Assembly: GCF_900103265.1 (NCBI RefSeq)
Contig: NZ_FMWX01000006.1
Span: forward strand, 223,748-287,747
Direction: 5' to 3'
Length of the DNA: 64,000 bases
From: Sphingomonas sp. NFR15
GTDB taxonomy: Bacteria > Pseudomonadota > Alphaproteobacteria > Sphingomonadales > Sphingomonadaceae
Below the pieces are notes generated by a model. The model had not been told where the DNA came from. It did no database searches and worked only from the letters and a program-made list of their open reading frames with translations. Each line of letters starts with the position of its first letter. Position 1 is the stretch's first letter. The translations under genes and the position numbers were made by a program. Below, piece by piece: positions 53,369 through 62,796 of this stretch.

Positions 53369-54952
53369 ATGACAGAAGACCTCCGCGCCGCCGCCCTCGA
53401 ATCCAAAGCCTGGCCCTATGAGGAGGCGCGCAAGCTCCTCAAACGCTATCCGGACGGCAAACCAGGCGGCGCGCCGATCCTGTTCGAAACCGGCTACGGC
53501 CCGTCGGGCCTGCCGCACATCGGCACCTTCAACGAAGTGTTGCGCACGACGATGGTGCGCAATGCCTTTCACGCGCTCAGCGACCAGCCGACCCGCCTCA
53601 TCGCGTTCAGCGACGATATGGACGGGTTGCGCAAGGTGCCCGACAACGTCCCCAACAAGGCGATGCTCGCCGAGCATCTCGGCAAGCCCCTGTCGCGCAT
53701 CCCCGATCCGTTCGGCACGCACGAGAGCTTCGCCGCGCACAACAACGCGCGGCTGCGCGCCTTCCTCGACGCTTACGGCTTCGACTATGAATTCGCCTCG
53801 TCGACCGACTATTACGCCGATGGCCGTTTCGACGATGCGCTCAAGGCGGTGCTGCGCCACTATCAAGCGATCCTCGACGTGATGCTGCCGACGCTCGGCG
53901 CCGATCGCCGCGCGACCTATTCGCCGGTGCTGCCGGTCAGCCCCAAGTCGGGCATCGTGCTCCAGGTGCCGGTCGAGGTGGTCGATGCCGACGCCGGTCT
54001 GATCGCGTTCGAGGATGACGGCGAGCGGATCACCCAGACGATTCTCGGCGGCCATGCCAAGCTGCAATGGAAGGTCGACTGGGCGATGCGCTGGGTCGCG
54101 CTCGGCGTCGATTACGAGATGGCGGGCAAGGATCTGATCGATTCGGTCACGCAAAGCTCGAAGATCTGCCGCGTGCTCGGCGGCCGCCCGCCCGAGGGGT
54201 TCAACTACGAGATGTTCCTCGACGAGAAGGGCGAGAAGATCTCCAAGTCGAAGGGTAACGGCCTCTCGATCGAGCAATGGCTGACCTATGGCAGCCCCGA
54301 GAGCCTCGCCTTCTTCGCCTATCGCGAACCCAAGAAGGCCAAGTCGCTCCACATGGGCGTCATCCCGCGCGCGGTCGACGAATATTGGCAGTTCCGCACC
54401 AATTATCCGACACAAGGCGTGAAGGAGCGGCTCGGCAACCCGGTCCACCACATCCATGATGGGAAGCTGCCCGAGGGGACGCTGCCGGTGACGTTCGGGC
54501 TGCTGCTCAACCTCGTCAGCGTGATGGGCGAGGCGACCGCCGAGCAGGTGTGGGGCTATCTCGCCAATTACGTGCCCGATGCGACGCCCGCGGCCTATCC
54601 CGAGCTCGACCGGCTGATCGGCTATGCGATTGCGTATGGCCGCGATTTCGTCGCGCCGACGCTGGTGAAGCGCGCGCCCGATGCGGTCGAGCGGGCCGCG
54701 CTCGAACGGCTCGACGCCGAACTGGCGGCGCTGCCGGCCGACGCCGATGCCGAGACGATCCAGAACATCGTCTATGAGATCGGCAAGACGCAGTTCGACG
54801 GGGTCGGGGGGTTCGAGACGTTGCGCGACTGGTTCAAGGCTCTGTACGAAACCCTGCTCGGATCGAGCCAGGGGCCGCGCATGGGCAGCTTCATCGCACT
54901 CTACGGCATCGCCAATTCACGCCGGTTGATCGCCGAGGCGCTCGCGCGGTAG
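53369..54952 (+). CDS. lysS: Class I lysyl-tRNA synthetase
   Basis: Charges tRNA-Lys. The 527-aa product is the class I (LysK) form, not the common class II enzyme: HIGH-type [11 protein letters not shown] at about residues 44-54 and KMSKS-type [11 protein letters not shown] in the second half. Class I LysRS is usual in alphaproteobacteria. The ATG at 53369 is preceded by weak ribosome-site matches; 13 extra upstream codons are possible but unlikely. Confidence 0.95.
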   Translation: MTEDLRAAALESKAWPYEEARKLLKRYPDGKPGGAPILFETGYGPSGLPHIGTFNEVLRTTMVRNAFHALSDQPTRLIAFSDDMDGLRKVPDNVPNKAMLAEHLGKPLSRIPDPFGTHESFAAHNNARLRAFLDAYGFDYEFASSTDYYADGRFDDALKAVLRHYQAILDVMLPTLGADRRATYSPVLPVSPKSGIVLQVPVEVVDADAGLIAFEDDGERITQTILGGHAKLQWKVDWAMRWVALGVDYEMAGKDLIDSVTQSSKICRVLGGRPPEGFNYEMFLDEKGEKISKSKGNGLSIEQWLTYGSPESLAFFAYREPKKAKSLHMGVIPRAVDEYWQFRTNYPTQGVKERLGNPVHHIHDGKLPEGTLPVTFGLLLNLVSVMGEATAEQVWGYLANYVPDATPAAYPELDRLIGYAIAYGRDFVAPTLVKRAPDAVERAALERLDAELAALPADADAETIQNIVYEIGKTQFDGVGGFETLRDWFKALYETLLGSSQGPRMGSFIALYGIANSRRLIAEALAR

Positions 54953-55004
54953 CGCTTTGCCGCGCTCGTGCGTTAGGACGGGCTGACGCCCAGGGAGCAT
55001 AGCT

Positions 55005-55637
55005 ATGGATACCACGACGAGCGCCCAGCACAGCACCGCGTCGATCGACGCGATGGGGCCGATCACGGCGGTCCACATCGCGCTGATGGTGGTGCTCGCG
55101 CTCGCCGCGTTGCTCATCATCTGGCGCGGCGGCGTGCTGGTGCGCCGCCGCCGCCGCGCCGAGCGGCAGGTCGCCGAGAATCGCGAGATCGCCGAGGAAG
55201 CCGGCGCGACCGCGCCGCCGACGACGCGATCGCCGATGGGCGACGACGTTCCGGCCGTGCCCGCCGCCCCGCCCCGACCGGCGCCAGAACCGGCGTCAGA
55301 GCGGGTACCTGAGCCGGCACCCGCGCCCGCCCGTGAGCCGGCACCCGAGCCGGCGCCGGTCGCTCCGCCGGCACCCGCACCCGCCTCGACCTCCGCAGGC
55401 GGCTCGGACCTCACCCAGCTCAAGGGGCTCGGCCCCAAGCTCGCGGCGACGCTGGCCGAACTCGGCTACACCCGCCTCGACCAGATCGCCGATCTCACCC
55501 CCGCCGAAGCGGAAGCGCTCGACGCGCGGCTCGGCGCGTTTCAGGGGCGCATGGCGCGCGACCGCTGGATCGAGCAGGCGCGCTTGCTCGTCGCGGGCGA
55601 TCGCGCCGCGTATGAGGCGCAATTCGGCAAGCTCTGA
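55005..55637 (+). CDS. Membrane-anchored helix-hairpin-helix protein
   Basis: The 210-aa protein has one transmembrane helix (AVHIALMVVLALAALLIIW, about residues 22-41), a basic stop-transfer patch (RRRRRAERQ), a Pro/Ala/Glu-rich linker of about 70 residues (repeats like PAPEPA, PAPAPAREP) and a C-terminal helix-hairpin-helix domain (LTQLKGLGPKLAATLAELGY, then LDQIADLTPAEAEALDARLG). HhH domains bind DNA non-specifically or act in protein contacts. The cytoplasmic domain could tether DNA to the membrane; this is speculative. Confidence 0.75.
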   Translation: MDTTTSAQHSTASIDAMGPITAVHIALMVVLALAALLIIWRGGVLVRRRRRAERQVAENREIAEEAGATAPPTTRSPMGDDVPAVPAAPPRPAPEPASERVPEPAPAPAREPAPEPAPVAPPAPAPASTSAGGSDLTQLKGLGPKLAATLAELGYTRLDQIADLTPAEAEALDARLGAFQGRMARDRWIEQARLLVAGDRAAYEAQFGKL

Positions 55638-55681
55638 GACCCGCGCCTCGCCAGTGTCGGCGCGGCGCGTGAAAGCGAAGC

Positions 55682-56626
55682 TCAGCGCGGCCGTGTCCAA
55701 AGATCCGCCGGGCGCGGCGTGATCGTCATGCGCGCGCGCCCGCGCGCCTGGCCGAGCGCGCGCAGGATGAAGCGCGCCTTGTCCGCGCGCGAGGTGGTGA
55801 CGCGGCTGTCCCACGCCCGTGCGCCGCGCGCGGCGACCGCGCGGCCGATCGCGCCGTAGATCGCCGCCGCCGACAGCACCGCCCAGGCCGATCGGAACGG
55901 CAGCGCCGGCGCGCCCTGCCGCGCGCTCGCCTCGTACAGCGCGGCACGGTCGGCGAGGCGGCGCGCGAGCACCGCGATCCGGTCGCGAAACGGCGGCTTC
56001 ATATGCTCGCCCGGCGGGATGTCCATTTCGGCGAGCCACGCCTGCGGCAGATAGCATCGCCCGCCGCGATCATCCTCCGCGATGTCGCGCGCGATATTGG
56101 CGAGCTGGAAGGCGATGCCGAGGTCGCAGGCGCGGTCGAGCGTGGCATCGTCCTCGGGCGACACCCCCATCACGATCGCCATCATGCAGCCGACCACGCC
56201 GGCGACATGGTAGCAATAGCGGTACAGGTCGGCCTCGTCGCGCGGTCGCCATTCCTCGGCATCGAGCGCGAAGCCGGCGATCAGATCGCGCGCGAAGCGG
56301 TGCGGCAGCCGGGTCTCGCCGGCGACGATGCGCAGCGCGTCGAAGGCCGGATCGCCGACGGGAGCGCCGGCCAGCGCGGCGTCGGTCTTGGCGGTGATCT
56401 CGGCAAGGCGCGGCGCCGGATCGGCGACACGGCGCATCGCATGGCCGTGTTCCTGCCCGTCGGCGATATCGTCGCAGGTGCGGCACCAGGCGTAGAGCAG
56501 CCACGCCTTCTCGCGCGTCGGACGGTCGAACAGCCGGCTCGCGGCGGCGAAGCTCTTCGAGCCGTGCGCGATCGAGGCTTGCGCCGCGGCGACCGTCTCG
56601 GCGCGGGTGGGTTCCGAAACGCTCAA
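55682..56626 (-). CDS. crtB: Phytoene synthase
   Basis: Condenses two geranylgeranyl diphosphates to phytoene. The 314-aa product has the two Asp-rich motifs DDIAD (in CRTCDDIADG, about residues 50-54) and NIARDIAEDDRGGRCYLP (about 175-192), plus YCYHVAGVVGCMMA. It is the last gene of the minus-strand carotenoid run crtY, crtI, LOG-family gene, crtB, 38 bases after the LOG-family gene. Confidence 0.95.
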   Translation of the reverse strand: MSVSEPTRAETVAAAQASIAHGSKSFAAASRLFDRPTREKAWLLYAWCRTCDDIADGQEHGHAMRRVADPAPRLAEITAKTDAALAGAPVGDPAFDALRIVAGETRLPHRFARDLIAGFALDAEEWRPRDEADLYRYCYHVAGVVGCMMAIVMGVSPEDDATLDRACDLGIAFQLANIARDIAEDDRGGRCYLPQAWLAEMDIPPGEHMKPPFRDRIAVLARRLADRAALYEASARQGAPALPFRSAWAVLSAAAIYGAIGRAVAARGARAWDSRVTTSRADKARFILRALGQARGRARMTITPRPADLWTRPR

Positions 56627-56664
56627 AACCCGCTCAGCCCGGACGGAGGAGGGGACGGCACGGC

Positions 56665-57246
56665 TTACAGATCCGCCTTGCGCATCTTGGTGATCGTCTC
56701 GATCGGTTCGTGCGCCGCCATCTGCGCGAGCAGCCCGTCTAGCGTGTCATCGACGATCAGGATGCGCTGGTGCTGCGGCCGCAGGAAGCCGACCTCGCCC
56801 ATCTTGGCGACGAACGCGATCAGGTGATCGTAATAGCCCGCGACGTTGAGCAGCCCGACCGGCTTGGCGTGATAGCCGATCTGCGCCCAACTGAGCGCTT
56901 CCCACAATTCGTCCATCGTGCCGGTGCCGCCGGGCAGGTTGATGAAGCCGTCCGAGAGATCGGTGAACGCCTGCTTGCGCTGGTGCATCGTCTCGACGAC
57001 GCGCAGTTCGGTGCAGCCGCGATGCGCGACTTCGGCGCTGACCAGCGCGGTCGGGATGATGCCGATCACCTCGCCACCCGCCTCGAGCGCGCCATCGGCG
57101 ACCGCCCCCATCAGCCCGAGCCGCCCGCCGCCATAGACCACGCCTATCCCCCGCTCGGCGAGCGCGCGGCCGACCTGGCGGGCGGAGTCGATATAAACCG
57201 GATCAGCCGGCGAGGCCGACCCGCAGTACACCGCGAGGCGTTTCAC
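56665..57246 (-). CDS. LOG-family nucleotide phosphoribohydrolase
   Basis: The 193-aa Rossmann-fold protein of the TIGR00730/LOG type has GGGRLGLMGAVADGAL and the catalytic PGGTGTMDELWEALSW motif. Family members hydrolyse cytokinin riboside monophosphates or AMP-like nucleotides. It sits between crtI and crtB in the same direction, though no role in carotenoid synthesis is known. Confidence 0.9.
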   Translation of the reverse strand: MKRLAVYCGSASPADPVYIDSARQVGRALAERGIGVVYGGGRLGLMGAVADGALEAGGEVIGIIPTALVSAEVAHRGCTELRVVETMHQRKQAFTDLSDGFINLPGGTGTMDELWEALSWAQIGYHAKPVGLLNVAGYYDHLIAFVAKMGEVGFLRPQHQRILIVDDTLDGLLAQMAAHEPIETITKMRKADL

Positions 57247-57248
57247 AG

Positions 57249-57342
57249 CGTCGCCCCGGCGCAGGCCGGGGCCGTTGCGTAATCGTTCGAAACGACGGCC
57301 ACGCTCAGTAACGCGGCGGCCCCGGCCTGCGCCGGGGCGACG
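57249..57342. repeat. Perfect 26-bp inverted repeat inside the crt operon (family C)
   Basis: CGTCGCCCCGGCGCAGGCCG.. (57249-57274) is exactly repeated in inverted form at 57317-57342 around a 42-base spacer with its own TCGTTCGAAACGA symmetry. It fills the crtI to LOG-gene gap and is unrelated in sequence to family A. Confidence 0.9.
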
Positions 57343-57349
57343 AGACTTT

Positions 57350-58840
57350 TCACTTCAAGTCCTCCAGCATCAACGCCGCCGTCGCCTTGGCACTTCCCAC
57401 CACGCCGGGAATCCCTGCGCCCGGATGCGTACCCGCGCCGACGAAATACAGGTTCGGGATCTGGTCGTCGCGGTTGTGGACGCGGAACCAGGCGCTTTGC
57501 GTCAGGATCGGCTCCAGCGAAAAGGCGCTGCCGAGGTGCGCGTTCAGGTCGCCCGCGAAATCCGCCGGCGTGTAGCTGAACTTGGTGACGATCCGGTCGT
57601 GGATGTCGGGGATCAGCCGCCGCCCCACCTCGTCGAGAATGCGCTTTTCCAGCACCGGCGCGATCTCCGCCCAATCGACCGGGAACTTGCCCATGTGTGG
57701 CACCGGCGCGAGCGCATAGAAGGTCGAATGACCCTCGGGCGCGAGGCTCGGATCGGTCACGGTGGGGTGGTGGAGGTACAGCGAGAAATCCTCGGGCAGC
57801 ACGCCATGATCGTAGATGTCCGCGAGCAGCCCTTTGTAGCGCGGCCCGAACAGGATCATGTGGTGCGGAATGCCCGGCCACGTGCCCTTGATGCCGAAAT
57901 GGACGACGAACAGCGACGGCGACCAGCGCTTGCCCTCCAGCCGCTGCCGGGTGCGCTGCGCGCTGCGCGAGGTCTTGAGCAGATCGCGGTAGATGTGCAT
58001 CACGTCGCCGTTGCACGCGATCATGTCGGCCTGCGCCTGCCATCCGCTCGCGGTGGTGACGCCGGTGGCGCGGTCCCCGACCGTCTCGATGCTCGTCACC
58101 GCGTCGCCGAGCCGCACCACGCCGCCGAGCCGCTCGAAATGCGTGACCATGCCCGCGATCAGCCGGTTGGTCCCGCCCTTCGCGAACCATACCCCGCCGT
58201 CGCGTTCGAGCTTGTGGATCAGCGCGTAGATCGCGCTCGTCGTCATCGGATTGCCGCCGACCAGAAGCGTGTGGAACGACAAGGCCTGGCGGAGATGCTC
58301 GTCCTTCACGAACGACGACACCACCGAATAGACCGAGCGCCACGCCTGATAGCGCGCGAGCGCGGGCGCAGCCTTTATCATCGCCGCGAAATCGAGGAAC
58401 GCGGTCGCGCCGAGCTTGACATAGCCTTCCTCGTACACGCCGGCGGCATAATCGAGGAACTTGCGATAGCCCGCGACATCGTCGGGGTTGAGCCGCGCGA
58501 TCTCGGCGGTCAGCGCGGGGTCGTCGTTCGAATAATCGAAACTGACGCCGTCCGCCCAGTTGAGCCGATAGAACGGCATCACCGGCACCAGCGCCACGTC
58601 CTCGGCCATGTCGCGCCCGCTCAGCCCCCACAGCTCGCGCAGGCATGCCGGATCGGTGATGACGGTGGGGCCGGCATCGAAGGTGAAGCCGTCGCGTTCC
58701 CATACATAGGCGCGACCGCCCGGCTTGTCGCGCGCCTCGACGATGGTCGTGTCGATCCCCGCCGATTGCAGGCGGATGCCGAGCGCGAGGCCGCCGAAGC
58801 CAGCGCCGATGACGATCGCGGAACGGGCGGCGGGCGGCAT
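57350..58840 (-). CDS. crtI: Phytoene desaturase
   Basis: FAD-dependent desaturase converting phytoene to lycopene, 496 aa. The N-terminal dinucleotide fold is AIVIGAGFGGLALGIRLQSA (about residues 8-27), followed by EARDKPGGRAYVWERDGFTF; the C-terminal carotenoid signature is NLYFVGAGTHPGAGIPGVVG. The frame stays open far upstream through crtY in another reading frame, but the ATG at 58840 shares one base with the crtY stop (TGATG). Confidence 0.95.
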   Translation of the reverse strand: MPPAARSAIVIGAGFGGLALGIRLQSAGIDTTIVEARDKPGGRAYVWERDGFTFDAGPTVITDPACLRELWGLSGRDMAEDVALVPVMPFYRLNWADGVSFDYSNDDPALTAEIARLNPDDVAGYRKFLDYAAGVYEEGYVKLGATAFLDFAAMIKAAPALARYQAWRSVYSVVSSFVKDEHLRQALSFHTLLVGGNPMTTSAIYALIHKLERDGGVWFAKGGTNRLIAGMVTHFERLGGVVRLGDAVTSIETVGDRATGVTTASGWQAQADMIACNGDVMHIYRDLLKTSRSAQRTRQRLEGKRWSPSLFVVHFGIKGTWPGIPHHMILFGPRYKGLLADIYDHGVLPEDFSLYLHHPTVTDPSLAPEGHSTFYALAPVPHMGKFPVDWAEIAPVLEKRILDEVGRRLIPDIHDRIVTKFSYTPADFAGDLNAHLGSAFSLEPILTQSAWFRVHNRDDQIPNLYFVGAGTHPGAGIPGVVGSAKATAALMLEDLK

Positions 58841-60000
58841 CAGCGCGACCCCGCGAGCGCGGCGATCGCGCGGCCGATCGGCACCGGCGGCTTGCCGGAC
58901 AGGATGCGCATCTTGTCCGTCATCGTCGTCGTCCCTGCGTAAAAGCGTCCGATCAGATCGGAATCGAGGCGGTAGAAGCGTTCGAGGATGCGGTATCGTT
59001 CCCAAGGGTCGGCGGCGCGAAACAGCATGCGCGCGAGGATACGATAGAAGCCGCGCGCACGCCACAGCCGTTGCGCATGGCGGTGCGTGAGATCGTGCAA
59101 CGCGGCGCCCGACAGATCGCTCGCCTTCGCGACCAGCGCCGCGAGCCGCACCGCATCGGGCAGCGAATAGCCGGTCATCGGATGGAACAGCCCGGCGCGC
59201 ATCCCCGCCTTGGCGATGCCCGCGCCGCCGCTGCGCCAATATCCCTCGAAATCGCCGCCCATCGCGACCGGCAGCACGCCGGTCTCCTCGCGCAGCACGC
59301 GCTCGGGCAGCCAGCCGCGCGCGGCGACATAGGCGTCGATTCGCTCGGCCAGCAGCGCGGCGTCGAGATCGGGCGTGTCGCTGTAATATGTGTCCTCGAT
59401 GAACATCCGCGTCGCCGCGAACGGCAGGCAATAGACGAAGCGATAGCCGTCCTCCTGCGCCACGGTCGCGTCCATCACGATCGGCTGGGCGAGGCCGTGC
59501 GGCTCGGCGAGTTCGACCTCGCAGCCGGCGAACTTCTGCCAGCCGAGATCGAGCCGGGTGAGATCGGCGGGGCCGCGCGCGTCGATCACGCCCTGCGCGG
59601 AGATCTGGTCGCCATCCGCGAGCATCACCGCGGTCGGCGCGAGATCGGTCACGCGCCGTCCGGTCATCAGCGCGCGCGGCGCGAGCCGGTCGCGCAGCAC
59701 CTGGTCGAGCCGCTCCGATTCGATCGAATAATAGGTCTGCGCGATGCCGCGGCGGTGCGCGGGGAAGGCGACCTCATAGCCCGACCAGCCGTGGCAGACG
59801 AGCGGCGCGACCAGCCAGCGGTCCGCCGCCGCGACATCGCTCGCGAAGAACGACCAGACGTGATTGCCGCCCAGATGCGGGTTTTCCTCGACGATACGCA
59901 GATCGAGATCGGGGCGGACGCGGTGCAGGGCGAGCGCGAGCAGGCCGCCCGCAAGACCGCCGCCGACGATCGCGAGGTCACAATGGTGGACTTCGGACAT
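58840..60000 (-). CDS. crtY: Lycopene beta-cyclase
   Basis: Cyclises lycopene to beta-carotene, 386 aa. CrtY features: DLAIVGGGLAGGLLALALHR (nucleotide fold), NPHLGGNHVWSFF, IDARGP, MFIEDTYYSDTPDLD and GLFHPMTGYSLPDAVRLA. It is first in the crt run and divergent from the sterol-desaturase-like gene, with a 64-base shared promoter region. Confidence 0.95.
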   Translation of the reverse strand: MSEVHHCDLAIVGGGLAGGLLALALHRVRPDLDLRIVEENPHLGGNHVWSFFASDVAAADRWLVAPLVCHGWSGYEVAFPAHRRGIAQTYYSIESERLDQVLRDRLAPRALMTGRRVTDLAPTAVMLADGDQISAQGVIDARGPADLTRLDLGWQKFAGCEVELAEPHGLAQPIVMDATVAQEDGYRFVYCLPFAATRMFIEDTYYSDTPDLDAALLAERIDAYVAARGWLPERVLREETGVLPVAMGGDFEGYWRSGGAGIAKAGMRAGLFHPMTGYSLPDAVRLAALVAKASDLSGAALHDLTHRHAQRLWRARGFYRILARMLFRAADPWERYRILERFYRLDSDLIGRFYAGTTTMTDKMRILSGKPPVPIGRAIAALAGSR

Positions 60001-60064
60001 CGCCGGCCCCTAGCCGATTCACGCGGCGGTGCAAATCGCGCCGCGATCGTGTAGGGCGAGCGGC

Positions 60065-60862
60065 GTGGCAGCAATCCTCACCATCCTTCTGTCGGCGCTC
60101 GCGATGTCGGTGATCGTCGGGGTGCGCTATCTGGTCGTCAGCGGCGCGTTCGCGGCGGCGACGCGGCTGCGCCATCCGGGTTTGTACGCCGGGCTCGATC
60201 CGCAGATTCGCCGGGAGATCGGCTGGAGCCTCGCCTCGGCGGCGATCTACGGCGTGCCCGCCGGCGTGGTCGCCTGGGGATGGCAGAATCGCGGCTGGAC
60301 GCGGATTTACGCCGATCTCCACGCCTGGCCGCTGTGGTATCTGCCGGTGTCGGTGCTGCTGTATCTCGCCGCGCACGACACCTGGTTCTACTGGACGCAC
60401 CGCTGGATGCACCGCCCGCGCGTGTTCCGCATCGCCCATGCCGCGCACCATGCCAGCCGCCCGCCCACCGCCTGGGCGGCGATGGCGTTTCATCCGATCG
60501 AGGCGCTGAGTGGCGCGCTGGTGGTGCCGCTGCTCGTGTTCCTCGTGCCGATCCATCCGATCGGCCTCGCGATCGTGCTGACGGTGATGACGGTGATGGG
60601 CGTCACCAATCACATGGGCTGGGAGATGTTCCCGGCGGCGCTATGGCGGGGGCCGATCGGGGGCTGGATCATCACCGCGAGCCATCACCAGCGCCACCAC
60701 CAGCAGTATGAGGGCAATTATGGGCTTTATTTCCGGGTTTGGGACCGGCTCTGCGGCACCGATCGCGGCCTGGGCGATTTCGCGCGCGGTCATGCCCGCG
60801 CGGCGGCTCGGGCTGGGCGCGCTCGCGCTGACGATGCTCGGCGGCGCGGCGCCCGTCGCTGA
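60065..60862 (+). CDS. Sterol desaturase / fatty acid hydroxylase-family di-iron oxygenase
   Basis: Membrane di-iron enzyme, 265 aa with several hydrophobic helices. Histidine clusters: HDTWFYWTHRWMH, HAAHHAS and HHQRHHQQY, the pattern of the fatty-acid-hydroxylase superfamily that also includes carotenoid hydroxylases. Divergent from crtY, it may modify carotenoids (for example ring hydroxylation), but it is longer than CrtZ, so lipid substrates remain possible. The GTG at 60065 follows AGGGCGAG. The last about 24 codons overlap the next gene and look like non-domain tail. Confidence 0.75.
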   Translation: MAAILTILLSALAMSVIVGVRYLVVSGAFAAATRLRHPGLYAGLDPQIRREIGWSLASAAIYGVPAGVVAWGWQNRGWTRIYADLHAWPLWYLPVSVLLYLAAHDTWFYWTHRWMHRPRVFRIAHAAHHASRPPTAWAAMAFHPIEALSGALVVPLLVFLVPIHPIGLAIVLTVMTVMGVTNHMGWEMFPAALWRGPIGGWIITASHHQRHHQQYEGNYGLYFRVWDRLCGTDRGLGDFARGHARAAARAGRARADDARRRGARR

Positions 60863-61223
60863 CCTGTCGCTCGATATCGGCGGATTGCGTTCGGCCAAGG
60901 GGCTGGTGCGCGTGTGCCTGACCGCGGTGGCGGACAATTTCCCCCAATGCGTCGACACCGCCGAATCGACCCGGCGGACCGCGCCGGCGGATGGCGGCGC
61001 GATCCGGTTCGCCGGGCTGCCGCACGGCGATTATGCGATCGCGGTGATCCATGACGAGAACGGCAACGGCAAGCTCGACACGATCGCCGGCATCCCGCGC
61101 GAGGGCTTCGGCTTCTCGCGCAACCCGCCGATCCGCTTCGGTCCGCCCCGCTTCGCGAGTGCGCGCTTCAGCGTGACCGGCGCGGGCGAACGGCAGCAGG
61201 TGAAGATGCGCTACCTGCTGTGA
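60792..61223 (+). CDS. DUF2141-type secreted protein
   Basis: The 143-aa protein has a signal peptide (about residues 1-23) and a beta-sandwich domain with LSLDIGGLRSAKGLVRVCL, GDYAIAVIHDENGNGKLDT and GFGFSRNPPIRFGPP, the DUF2141 pattern. Members are often beside carotenoid or sterol-desaturase genes, of unknown function. The chosen ATG overlaps the upstream gene by 71 bases in a different frame; an earlier ATG at 60708 would overlap more. Confidence 0.8.
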   Translation: MPARRLGLGALALTMLGGAAPVADLSLDIGGLRSAKGLVRVCLTAVADNFPQCVDTAESTRRTAPADGGAIRFAGLPHGDYAIAVIHDENGNGKLDTIAGIPREGFGFSRNPPIRFGPPRFASARFSVTGAGERQQVKMRYLL

Positions 61224-61232
61224 TGCCGCCGC

Positions 61233-61919
61233 TTAGCGTTCGCTCAGATAATAGCGGTCGGTCGCGGTGAGATCGGCATCGAGGTCATAGACGATCGGCT
61301 GCCCGGTCGGGATTTCGAGCCCGGTGATCTCGTCGTCGGGAATCTTCGACAGATGCTTGACCAGCGCGCGCAGCGAATTGCCGTGCGCCGAGATCAGCAC
61401 GCGCTGGCCCTCCTTGAGCGCGGGCGCGATCCGGCTGTCCCAATAGGGCAGCACGCGCGCGATCGTGTCCTTCAGGCTCTCGGTCGCCGGGATGGCGATG
61501 CCCGCGTAGCGGCGGTCGCCCGACAGATCGAACGCGCTGCCCGCTTCGAGCGGGGGCGGCGGCACGTCGAAGCTGCGCCGCCAGATATGCACCTGCTCGT
61601 CACCGTGCTTGGCGGCGGTTTCGGCCTTGTTGAGCCCGGTCAGCCCGCCGTAATGCCGTTCGTTGAGCCGCCAGTCCTTCTCGACCGGCAGCCACAGCCG
61701 CTGCATCTCCTCGAGCGCGAGGTTGAGCGTCTTGATCGCGCGGGTTTGCAGCGAGGTGAAGCACAGATCGAAATCGAGGCCCTTCTCGGCCATCAGCCGT
61801 CCGGCGGCGCGCGCTTCCTCGGCGCCTTTCTCCGTGACATCGACATCCCACCAGCCGGTGAAGCGGTTCTCGAGGTTCCAGGCCGATTGGCCGTGGCGGA
61901 TCAGGACGAGGCTGGGCAT
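61233..61919 (-). CDS. gpmA: 2,3-bisphosphoglycerate-dependent phosphoglycerate mutase
   Basis: Glycolytic mutase, 228 aa. The catalytic motif [18 protein letters not shown] has the phospho-His about 9; [13 protein letters not shown] and [15 protein letters not shown] complete the active site. The ATG at 61919 follows an AGAGGGAAA site; longer upstream frames are not supported. Convergent with the DUF2141 gene. Confidence 0.95.
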   Translation of the reverse strand: MPSLVLIRHGQSAWNLENRFTGWWDVDVTEKGAEEARAAGRLMAEKGLDFDLCFTSLQTRAIKTLNLALEEMQRLWLPVEKDWRLNERHYGGLTGLNKAETAAKHGDEQVHIWRRSFDVPPPPLEAGSAFDLSGDRRYAGIAIPATESLKDTIARVLPYWDSRIAPALKEGQRVLISAHGNSLRALVKHLSKIPDDEITGLEIPTGQPIVYDLDADLTATDRYYLSER

Positions 61920-62027
61920 GGATTTCCCTCTGCTGGTGTTCGCCTTGTCCTTAGCGGCTGATCGCGCCGAGGCAACTTGCGCGCGCACTGGGCGCCGTGG
62001 CAGGTCGGCATGTGAAGGAGACGTGCG

Positions 62028-62747
62028 ATGGCGATCATCCGGCAGAGCTTGATCTATGACGGCCCCGGCGGCCCGTTCGAAGGCGTGATCGCGTTCGAGG
62101 ACGAGGTGCGGACGCTGCGCCCCGGCGTGCTCGTCGTCCCCAACGTGCTCGGCCAGAAGGAGGCGGATATCCGCAAGGCGGAGGATCTCGCCGCGCTCGG
62201 CTATGTCGCGCTGGCGTGCGACGTTTATGGTCAGGGCAAACGCACGACGCGCGAATCGCCCGATCCCGCCGTGTACATGAACGCGCTGCGGGCCGACCGC
62301 GCGCTGCTGCGTGAGCGGCTGGCGGCGTCGCTCGCCGCGCTCGCCGGGTTCGACCGGGTCGATCCGGCGCGGCTGGCCGCGATCGGTTTCTGCTTCGGCG
62401 GCGGCTGCGTGCTCGATATCGCGCGCGCCGGCCTCGGCGTGCGCGGCGTGGTGAGCTTCCACGGCGTCTATGACCGGCCGGATTATGCCAATGTCACCCC
62501 GATCACCGCGAAACTGTTGATCTGCCACGGCTGGGACGATCCGCTCGGCCCCCCCGAAGCCGTGACCGGACTCGCGCAGGAACTGACCGAGGGGCAGGCC
62601 GACTGGCAGTTGCTCGCCTTCGGCGGCACCGGCCACGCCTTCACCGACCGCGACGCGCCCGAGCGCCCCGGCTTCGGCTATCGCGCGTTGGCGGACCAGC
62701 GCAGTTGGCGGGCGATGCGCGATTTCCTCGCGGAGCTGTTCCTGTAG
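62028..62747 (+). CDS. Dienelactone hydrolase-family protein
   Basis: Alpha/beta-hydrolase, 239 aa. The nucleophile elbow is [12 protein letters not shown] (Cys, as in dienelactone hydrolase), with the acid in [11 protein letters not shown] and His in GGTGHAFTD. The family includes carboxymethylenebutenolidases, but many members have other esters as substrates. No chlorocatechol genes are nearby, so the function is open. AAGGAGACG lies before the ATG. Confidence 0.88.
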   Translation: MAIIRQSLIYDGPGGPFEGVIAFEDEVRTLRPGVLVVPNVLGQKEADIRKAEDLAALGYVALACDVYGQGKRTTRESPDPAVYMNALRADRALLRERLAASLAALAGFDRVDPARLAAIGFCFGGGCVLDIARAGLGVRGVVSFHGVYDRPDYANVTPITAKLLICHGWDDPLGPPEAVTGLAQELTEGQADWQLLAFGGTGHAFTDRDAPERPGFGYRALADQRSWRAMRDFLAELFL

Positions 62748-62796
62748 CCCGGCGTGCAGCGTTCGTTCGTCCCGAGCCGATCAAGAGAGAACATCC

